From: Chloranthus sessilifolius
Taxonomy: Eukaryota > Streptophyta > Magnoliopsida > Chloranthales > Chloranthaceae
DNA length: 64,000 nucleotides
Assembly: GCA_021018995.1 (NCBI GenBank)
Contig: CM037584.1
Location: forward strand, 170,270,317 to 170,334,316
Direction: 5' to 3'
Of this stretch, positions 56,869 to 64,000 are shown piece after piece; the stretch's first letter is position 1, and each line of letters opens with the position of its first letter. The translations under genes were made by a program, and so were the position numbers. Under the pieces are notes generated by a model. The model saw only the letters and a program-made list of their open reading frames with translations. It ran no database searches and was not told where the DNA came from.

Positions 56869-58196
56869 TGGTCATTGTGGCACCGATCTAGATGTGCCGG
56901 CATCTGCTGCACCCGTATGGAAAGTGGTCGCGCCCTTAATCCAAGCCTGCTCCTGTGCCAGGTGCTGCTGGTAGTCCAAAGGATAGATGTACCGCATGGT
57001 ATGGTACATCAAAAAGTCCATGCGTCGATTCATCTGCTGGTTGTTGGCCTCCATCCGGGCCAACACATCCTCGATCGTAGGCGCAGGGCGAGCCACTCGT
57101 CGGCGGTAAGATGATGTAGGTGTGGCAGCCGCTGGCTGCGAAGGTGGCGTAGGGGATGCAGTTGTATGAGATGGTGCCCCCAGCTGGTGGAATAACGGGG
57201 TGTGCTCCCCCTACTGGCGGGTCCTGATGTGGTGGTGGGGGTAGTGGTGGTGCTACTGCTTCTGCTGCTGGGCCCTCATCTGGCAGGGTCTTCTTCAATA
57301 ATCGGTAGCTACAACCCCATGAAGCAATGGAGTAGTGCTTCACGTGGTCCGTAGCCTTCTCCTCATGGGGTGAGATAGCGTATCCTAGAGCGTCAGAATA
57401 GCACTCTAGCATGCTCGAAATGAGGCGAGTGTACGACATCTTCTCCTGGCGTCGAACCAACGGCTGCGAAATGCCGCGTATAAGGCCTGTTGGACCAACT
57501 GCACCCTCTCTGTATCATGGCGCATCAGGTAGAGGTTACACTTGGTTATAGAATCAAGCATCCACATGTAGTGGGATAAGTCTACCCTCCTAATGGACGA
57601 TCCGGATCCGCTGAACCCCTTGGTCATCTCGGTCCGAATCTCCATTATTGGGATTTCTTGCTCAAAGGGGGGAAAAAGGTTGGTCTCTAGTACGTGGTCG
57701 AGGTAGCATTCAAGTGATTGATGTATGTGGGCTCTGGTGAAAAGGTAATGGCGACCATCAATTTCGGTCACCACGGTGTCATCAATGCGGCCCTTTTCCA
57801 ATATCTGGTAAAAGAGGCGAACTAGCCTAGGGTAGTAATACCCGTGTAGCGGCTTCAATAGGTTCCGAGGTCTGCGTTGACAAGATAGTTCTTAGCCCAT
57901 TTGGTCTCACCCTCAACGTCGGGGTCGGTAAACAAGGCCTCGTCGATAATATATTCATTCTCAAAGCTCTTTGCCGCCCACCACTCATTTGGTTGGGGCA
58001 AGTTTATGGGTGGTGGTGGTAGGGTCGGTGAAAATTTGTGCGAAGATGCGCTCGTCGAATCGGATGTGGTATCCGATGACGATAGGGATGGGGTTTGTAG
58101 AGGTGATGGTGAAGGTGGTGGCGGTGCAACGTTCTTACATCGTACCGGGAGCTTTGAAGTCGCTTGCTTCGTGGTCAAGCGAGTTCTCGGAGGCAT
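56869..58196 (-). pseudogene. Extra ORF between chromodomain and 3' LTR (plant-transposon-type protein), frameshifted
   Basis: The ORF starts at 58196 (MPPRTRLTTKQATSKLP), with a Pro/Ser-rich N-terminus and then WWAAKSFENEYIIDEALFTD. A one-base shift near 57860 leads to KPLHGYYYPRLVRLFYQILE, IDGRHYLFTRAHIHQSLECY and VDLSHYMWMLDSITKCNLYL (57406-57858). A second shift near 57450 leads to ISSMLECYSDALGYAIS and a Pro-rich linker. A third shift leads to a coiled-coil-like tail RMEANNQQMNRRMDFLMYHT (56872-57096). Total about 430 codons in four frame pieces. I recognise it, from memory only, as the 'putative plant transposon protein' type found in retrotransposon-rich plant genomes; no enzymatic role is known. 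It has no transmembrane signal, so it is not obviously envelope-like. A TATA box and leader precede it. Confidence 0.65.
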
Positions 58197-58436
58197 TTTG
58201 AATCAAAAATCAAAATTTAGGGCTGTAAAGATTGAAATTTCAAGAAAAAATCTGAATCTAGGGTTTACCTTAGGAGTTTGATCCAAATGTGCGAGGATTT
58301 CGATTCGAAATCGGCTCAAAATCCCCAAAAACCCTAGCTCGCAAGTTGGCTCGAGGAGGAAGACAAAGTAGTGTGCGAAGGAAAAACCAAACAAATTTCG
58401 AATGGGAAAAAAAATCCCCTGTTTTTATATATATAA
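58197..58436 (-). promoter_or_regulatory. Putative internal promoter and leader of the extra ORF
   Basis: On the minus strand, CTTATATATATAAAAACAGG at about 58417-58436 is a strong TATA box. It is followed by about 220 bases of pyrimidine-rich leader with GCTAGGGTTTTTGGGG, a possible donor (CTAAGGTAAACCC at about 58263-58275) and then the ATG at 58196. No pol-derived sequence is present, so the ORF could be expressed independently of the LTR. Inference from layout only. Confidence 0.45.
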
Positions 58437-58890
58437 GCCAAAATCGGTTAATCGATTTCTAAAATTGATTAATCGGTTTTAAAAATTTTCTCCGCCGCGC
58501 GATATCGATTAATCAATTTCCAAAATCGATTAATCGAAATTCAAAATCAATTAATCGAATTCATTTCGATTAATCAAAATTTTTCGGTCATTTTATATTC
58601 CAGGTTTACCAGCTCACTGGCATGTGCCAGTCGATTAATCGATTTCCCAATTTGATTAATCGAATTTCACCTCGATTAATCAAAATCGTCATACCTTTAA
58701 ACTTTTCCAAAATTCCCAGCTCACTGGCGTGTGCTAGTCGAGTAATCGAATCCTCAGATCGATTAATTGATTTTACAAATCGATTAATCGAATTCCCCTC
58801 GATTAATCGAAATTTCACTTTATTAATTTTCTGAATCTCCACTCACTGGCGTATGCTAGTCGATCAGTCGACCAAAATCGATTAATCGAT
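58437..58890. repeat. Internal palindromic TCGATTAATCGA array upstream of the extra ORF
   Basis: At least 14 copies of CGATTAATCG or variants, the same motif as in the LTRs. Superimposed is a longer repeat starting CTCACTGGC(A/G)T(G/A)TGC(C/T)AGTCGA at 58612, 58722 and 58845, about 110-120 bp apart. It lies directly upstream of the TATA box of the extra ORF, in the position of an upstream regulatory region. Confidence 0.8.
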
Positions 58891-59189
58891 TTTCCTCAAA
58901 ATTTTCAAAATTTTTCTTGTTTTATGTCTCTTTTGTTTTCTTGGTAATAAATGACCAGTGGGTCATTAGTTTTGTGAAGCATGTCTTCATAGTCATGGCG
59001 TGGTGTGATGAATCTTTACCATGCATTCTATATCGCATCCCAACACAATTTTTCTATTTAACGTTCTCTCCATTGGATAAATTGGCCAAATGGTCAACAT
59101 TGGATTACAATAGATGGTTTAAATCTGCAAACATGCTTGCGGTGATACAATTTTTTGACTCTCAAGTGACTCTCAAGTTGTCGCAAACA

Positions 59190-59606
59190 AGTCTGGATAT
59201 TGTTCTTTCACGTCGGCCTCTTGTTCCCATGTAGCTTCTTCGACCGGATGATTTTTCCATCAAACAAGCACTAATGGAATTACCTTTGTGTGCAACAGTT
59301 GTTCTTTTCGATCCAATATCTCTGCCGGTTCTTCTATCATACTCATATCCTCGTACATCTCAAGAGGTTGTCCTCCCAAGATATGAGAAGGATCATTTAC
59401 GTACTTTCTGAGCATAGATACGTGGAAGACGTTGTGTACCAGATCGTATCGTGGCGGTAAGCCAACACGATACGCAACCTCTCCTACTCAACCCAAAACC
59501 TCAAATGTTCCAAGATAACGGGGACTTAACTTCCTTCTCTTTCCGAATCTCATTACACCCATCATAGGCGACACCTTGACAAACACGTGTTCACCCACTT
59601 TATAGT
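59190..59606 (-). pseudogene. Integrase C-terminus and chromodomain of the Tekay-like element
   Basis: The minus strand reads VDYKVGEHVFVKVSPMMG, RFGKRRKLSPRYLGTFEVLG, a stop, VAYRVGLPPRYDLVHNVFHV and SMLRKYVNDPSHILGG. The chromodomain follows: EEPAEILDRKEQLLHTKVIP, a stop within the VLVxWKNH strand, and VEEATWEQEADVKEQYPDLF. The aromatic cage positions are partly kept. It targets insertion to chromatin. At least two in-frame stops are present. Confidence 0.8.
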
Positions 59607-60742
59607 CTACACTGGTCCGCTTGATATCGGCATAACTTTTCTGCCTGTTCTGAGTTCTGCCCTTATCATCCGAACATAGGCGGCATTATCTTCAAGCATC
59701 TCAGGTCTCAAAACAAATTTCTCACTGGTTTCTTTCCAATTGATAAGCGATCTATATCGCCGTTCATAAAGAGCTTCATACGGTGCCATCCCAATGCTCA
59801 TATGAAAACTGTTATTATATGCAAACTCAATCAACGGTAGGTGCTAATCAATGATCCTTGCAGTTCTAGCATACATGCTCTGAGCATGTCTTCTATGACT
59901 TGGTTCACTCGTTCTGTTTGTCCATCAGTTTGTGGATGGAATGCTGAACTGAAATCCAATCGCGTTCCCATTCCCTCCTGAAATTTCTTCCAAAATTTTA
60001 ACATGTACAATGGATCACGGTCAGAAATGATACTGCTTGGAATCCCATGTAGGCGCACGATCTCCTTCATATACAATTCTGCAAGCCTTCCCGCCGTATA
60101 TATCGTGTTGTAAGGCAAGAAGTGTGCTGACTTGGTCAATCGGTCTATAACTACTCAAATGACATTGTATCTCTTTGCAATATATGGTAGTCCAATGATA
60201 AAGTCCATAGAGATTGATTCTCACTTTCACTCTGGTATGGGTAGAGGCTGCAATAATCCAGCAGGATGTCTATGATTAACTTTCACCTGCTGACATGTCA
60301 AACACCGTGACATGTACTCTACCACGTCTTGCTTCAAACCTCTCCACCAGTAATTCTTTTTCAAATTTTGATACATTTTCGTGCTACCAAGGTGGATCGC
60401 ATAGTTTGACTTGTGAGATTCATCAAGGATAGTTTGTCGTAGATCAGCATTGTCCGGAATACAGAGATGGCCCTTGAACAATAAGGAACCATCTTCTTTC
60501 ACTGAGATCTTCGGTTTGATGCCCTCAACCACATCTTGACGAATTTTGGTTAGCGTCAGGTCTTTCATCTGTAGCTCGTGGATATGCTCAAATATCACTG
60601 GCCTCACCGAAATGTTTTCCAAAAAGGCTCCTGTGGCTTGCGACTCGATGTTCGCATCATATAGTACCAGATCTTCAAATAACTTCCATCTGTGCATACC
60701 CAAAATCAAACTAGCCAACTGAGCTGAACCCTTCTGACTCAA
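59607..60742 (-). pseudogene. Tekay-like RNase H end and integrase (broken)
   Basis: From 60742 downward: the end of RNase H and the linker; the HHCC zinc-binding region with HKSNYAIHLGSTKMYQNLKK and CLTCQQVKVNHRHPAG (60227-60742); a stop; SMDFI-type core start; then MTKSAHFLPYNTIYTAGRLA, GIPSSIISDRDPLYMLKFWK and SAFHPQTDGQTERVNQVIED (59831-60139), covering the catalytic D and E. After another stop it continues with IEFAYNNSFHMSIGMAPYEA (59607-59834). Stops near 60226 and 59830 inactivate it. Confidence 0.85.
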
Positions 60743-62062
60743 GGCATCTACTACTACATTAGCCTTGCCCGGATGGTACTGTATGGAACAGTCATAGTAT
60801 TTGAGGAACTCTATCCATCTGCGCTACCTCATATTTAGTTCTTTCTGTGTAAACAGATATCTGAAGCTCTTGTGGTCAGTGAAAATCTCAAAGGTCTCAC
60901 CGTACAAGTAATGTCGTCAAATCTTTAGGGCAAATATGACCGCTGCTAGTTTCAGATCATGTGTCGAATAATTTTTCTCATGTTCTTTTAGCTGTCTCGA
61001 CCCGTAAGCTATCAACTTTTTGTATTGGTTGAGCATGCAACTCAAACCATTATACGAAGCATCATTATAGACTGCGAATCCTCCACAGCCTGATGGAATC
61101 GCTAGTACTAGAGCTGAAGTGAGTCTCTTCTTGAGTTCTTGAAAACTCTTCTCGCATGTCTCACTCCATTCGAACCTTGCATCTTTCCGTGTAAGTCTCG
61201 TGAGTGGTCCTGATATTTTTGAATAATCCTCAACGAAACACCAATAATAGCCATCTAGTCCGAGGAAACTACGGACGTCAGTCACGGTCTTTGGTTGCTC
61301 CCAATTGACCACTGCTTCTATCTTAGTCGGGTCAACTGTGACACAATACTTTGAGACGACATGTCCCAAAAAGCTAACCTTCTCTAACCAAAACTCGCAC
61401 TTGCTAAGCTTGGCGTACAGTTGGTGTTCACGCAAAGTTTGTAGAGCAATCCTCAAGTGTTCTTCATGTTTCGCTTTTGACTTGGAGTATATTAGGATAT
61501 CATCGACGAACACGACGACGCAGGAGTCCAGGTGTGGTTTAAACACCCAATTCATCAAGTCCATAAACGACGTCGGTGCATTCGTCAACCCAAACGACAT
61601 CACTAAGAATTCATAGTCCCCATACCGTGTCTTGAATGCAGTCTTCTGGATGTCCTCTACCTTGACTCTCAACTGATGGTATCCAGATCTCAGATCGATC
61701 TTGGAGAAATACCTTGCTCCTTGCAGTTGGTTGAATAAGTCATCTATCCTAGGCAAAGGATACCTATTCTTTATAGTGAGTTTGTTTAATTATCGATAGT
61801 CAATGCACAGACGCATTGACCCATCTTTCTTCTTTACAAACAAGACTGGTGCTCCCCATGGAGACACGCTCGGTCTAACAAACCCCTTGTCCATGAGCTC
61901 TTGTAACTGCTCTTTCAACTCCTTCAACTTAGCAGGAGCCATTCTGTATGATACTTTAGAAACAAGCTCTGTTTCTGGTGCTAAGTCGATGGCAAACTCC
62001 ACTTCTCTATCTGGAGGTAATCGGGATAAGTCTTCTAAAAATACGTTAGCGAAGTCTCGCAC
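60743..62062 (-). pseudogene. Tekay-like reverse transcriptase and RNase H
   Basis: It starts in the conserved linker [20 protein letters not shown], then [20 protein letters not shown] and [17 protein letters not shown] stop near 61790 precedes the 279-codon open stretch (60917-61756) containing [51 protein letters not shown] and the RNase H motif [11 protein letters not shown]. The RT catalytic Asp residues (KID, VDD) and the RNase H Asp are intact. RNase H continues past a stop near 60915 with [11 protein letters not shown] and ends around 60745. Few lesions compared with the other gypsy copy. Confidence 0.85.
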
Positions 62063-62600
62063 AACTGCTATCTCTGAATAATATTCTTCTCTTCCTTATC
62101 CTCCTTCAAGAATGCCAAGTATCCATTACATCCTTTTCTGATCAAGCACTCGGCCCTGACTGCAGAGATAAGTGGCATACATATCGATCTCTCTCCTCGA
62201 AATCGAAACGATCTCTTCGTGTTAGGTCTGAAGATGACGACCTTGTTCTTGCAATCCACGGTTGCACAATGAGTCGACAATCAATCCATGCCAAGGATTA
62301 TGTCGAATCCTTGCATGTCTAACATAATGAAATTTGTCGGTAGTTCAAAGACGTCTCCATCCATGATTCTCACGATCACAGAGTTGCAAACATTTTCGGT
62401 ATCAACCGATTTCCTAGTCAGAATAGTCACGGTTAATACAAAGTCTAAGTCCCCTGGGTTGACTTTCATCTTCTTTGTGAAACGAGGGGTAATAAATGAG
62501 TGGGTAGACCCCGAGTCTATCAACACTCGAGCTTCATATGTCGCATTGCTTCCTCTCTCATAGATTTCTAACGTACTTAGTGATACATACACATATATGT
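62063..62600 (-). pseudogene. Tekay-like protease
   Basis: The 62281-62592 frame reads YEARVLIDSGSTHSFITPRF, with the aspartic protease DSG triad, then LPTNFIMLDMQGFDIILGMD, typical of chromovirus protease ends. It continues, after a stop at about 62280, with ATVDCKNKVVIFRP and AVRAECLIRKGCNGYLAFL. The enzyme would cleave the polyprotein during particle maturation. Confidence 0.8.
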
Positions 62601-64000
62601 AATGTATACCATCATTCCAAAATTATTACATACAGGTTCTTTTCTATTTTCTAAATGGATGCATCTTCTCTATCTAAAAATTTTCAAACTTGAAATACTT
62701 TATTTAAAAGAGATTCTCACCTTCGATCACGTCGTTTATATTTTGAGCCTCTTGAGCTATGACCGCATAGGCTCTCCCTTCGACGATCAGCTTCCTTGCT
62801 TGTATCGGTCGTGGCATAGCGACTGAAGCCGTCTTCCCTTTGCTCACCTCAGGGCAATCTTTGATCAAGTGGCCCACTTTGCCACATTTGAAACAGCCTC
62901 GAGTTCCCTGCCTACAATCCGATGTCTTGTGAGACTTGCCACACTTGGCACAAGTCTCCCGTGGTGTGGAAAATACAGCTCGTGAGAAACCATGTGTAAC
63001 TGTAGCTCCGGTAGTGATAGCAGGGCTCTCATATCGTATCGGTCTCCCCGATGTGAGTAATGGAAATCTTTGCTAGTTGGTGTGTTGTGCCAGTCTTTGA
63101 TACCCTCCTTGGAATGGTCGTCTCTGATTGTGGGCTACGAATCTCAGCTTTTTATTCACCGGCTTGTAGTTTACCGTTCTACTATGATCTATGTTTCCTC
63201 TTCCCTGATATGTGTTTCCTCTTCCCTGCTGCTCCCTCTAGCGATATTTATTATTATTTCTTCCTCTACTACGAGCGCCTTGCTCATGACCTCCCCATAG
63301 GTCCTCAATTGGAATGGTGCTACTCCTCCCCTCACGTCCGATCTCAACCCTTGCTGAAACCTCTTCGCTCTCATCATCTCCTTGATAACAAAGTCAGGCG
63401 TGAAGCGAGCAAGTCGCATGAATTCCACTCCATACTCTCTAACAGTCATCTTTCCTTGCACGAGTTGCAAAAATTGTATTTCCATTTGATTCCTCACCAC
63501 TTCTGGAAAATACTATTTACTAAACTTCTCGACGAATTCATCCCACATCCAGGGCAAATCTGGGATCTCCTGAGCCCTAGTCCGTGAAACGGACTTCCAC
63601 CAAGGCCCAGCCTCCCCATCTAACATGTAGGCTGTCCAACGGACGCTCTCGTCCTCTGTGCACGTGAGCACACTAAACACTTTCTCCATCTCACTCATCC
63701 AGTTTTTAGCTGTCATGGGTTCTGCCTGCCCAGAAAAGCTAAGAGGTCTCATCCTCCTAAACTCAATAAATAGAGAAGACACTAGCGGTGTCGGAGCCAC
63801 TGAAGGTGTAGGTGGCTGATACTGCTAGTGGGTAGTATGAGCTGCCAAGGATGCTGCCTGTTGTGTCATGGAAGTCGTCATGGCTTTCATAGTATGCATC
63901 ATCCTCTGACGCTCCTGTCTATCTTCATTTCTCTCTCTGATTCTCTCCTGTTCCCTCTAATCTCGATCTTGACAATCTCGATCCCGATTCTCTGCCTGAT
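62601..64000 (-). pseudogene. Tekay-like gag (N-terminal end beyond the window)
   Basis: It reads leftward on the minus strand from an Arg/Glu-rich segment (63840-64000). Gag follows (63513-63800: MRPLSFSGQAEPMTAKNWMS, VRWTAYMLDGEAGPWWKSV), then a stop, then MEIQFLQLVQGKMTVREYGV and FTPDFVIKEMMRAKRFQQGL (63189-63500). Two zinc knuckles follow: CAKCGKSHKTSDC and CFKCGKVGHLIKDC (about 62870-62960). Gag forms the particle and binds element RNA. Stops near 63510 and in the 62600-63190 part break the frame. Confidence 0.85.

Larger units (their letters stand above)
54056..64000 (-). mobile_element. Tekay/Del-like chromovirus with extra ORF (continues past the window end)
   Basis: Reading the minus strand from the window end: gag, protease, RT-RNase H, integrase, chromodomain, then an extra ORF, a polypurine tract and the 2.5 kb 3' LTR (54056-56523). 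The chromodomain after integrase and the RT sequence ([40 protein letters not shown]) point to the Tekay/Del lineage of chromoviruses. The 5' LTR must lie beyond 64000. The coding region has a moderate number of stops and frameshifts, fewer than in the chromovirus at 15-21 kb, so it is younger but still inactive. The left flank of the 3' LTR is ACAGG. Confidence 0.85.

Noticed and set aside
56854..57114. Plus-strand open frames around 56.9-58.3 kb
   Set aside because: Antisense shadows of the extra ORF, which has the coherent protein signal on the minus strand.
56869..58196. Interpreting the extra ORF as an envelope gene
   Set aside because: No signal peptide or transmembrane segment is visible; it resembles a soluble plant-transposon-type protein.
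63060..63587. 175-codon plus-strand open frame
   Set aside because: Antisense to the gag of the Tekay-like element, whose minus-strand reading has clear zinc knuckles and gag motifs.

Overview
The window is AT-rich nuclear DNA from a flowering plant. It contains plant-type Ty1-copia and Ty3-gypsy chromovirus retrotransposons, hAT, Mutator and PIF/Harbinger elements, a fragment of a leucine-rich-repeat receptor kinase gene with plant intron boundaries, and a piece of plastid DNA. I cannot name the species. There are no rRNA genes, intact tRNA genes or CRISPR arrays. Most of the 64 kb is layered transposable elements in decay, and the only protein-coding gene I would call intact is a two-exon Myb/SANT-like gene at 35.4-36.4 kb on the minus strand.

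Layout. 1-0.66 kb: a pair of short LTR-like repeats. 0.67-1.39 kb: a small inverted-repeat element. 2.1-7.5 kb: a small Mutator-like element that contains a foldback element and was then split by a 4.9 kb LTR retrotransposon without coding capacity (5 bp target duplication TTCAA). 9.5-14.3 kb: a broken Ty1-copia element (minus strand) with one LTR. 15.4-21.8 kb: a broken Ty3-gypsy chromovirus (minus strand) with tRNA-Met primer site and one LTR, its chromodomain split by a hAT-like insertion. 22.4-26.1 kb: one unidentified minus-strand exon and four exons of a decayed LRR receptor kinase. 26.1-34 kb: no genes; hAT elements, foldback elements, microsatellites and a Mutator-like element. 35.4-38.6 kb: the two genes of a PIF/Harbinger element, with an intact Myb-like partner and a dead transposase that is itself split by a Mutator-like element with a perfect 9 bp target duplication. 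39.6-40.1 kb: plastid DNA (rpoC1 fragment joined to the trnA-UGC 3' exon and intron). 44-54 kb: a decayed Mutator (MULE) transposase locus with tandem arrays on both sides, interrupted by a 2.5 kb solo LTR. 54.1 kb to the end: the 3' LTR and most of the internal region of a Tekay/Del-like chromovirus (minus strand) of the same family as the solo LTR.

The most unusual object is this last family. Its 2.5 kb LTRs carry dense arrays of a short palindrome (core TCGATTAATCGA). The same motif recurs inside the element, directly upstream of an extra sense-strand ORF that lies between the chromodomain and the 3' LTR and seems to have its own TATA box and leader. A second recurring theme is a foldback element family, about 280 bp with roughly 100 bp arms, seen at least seven times as full or partial copies.

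All homology statements rest on motif recognition by eye; no database search was run.
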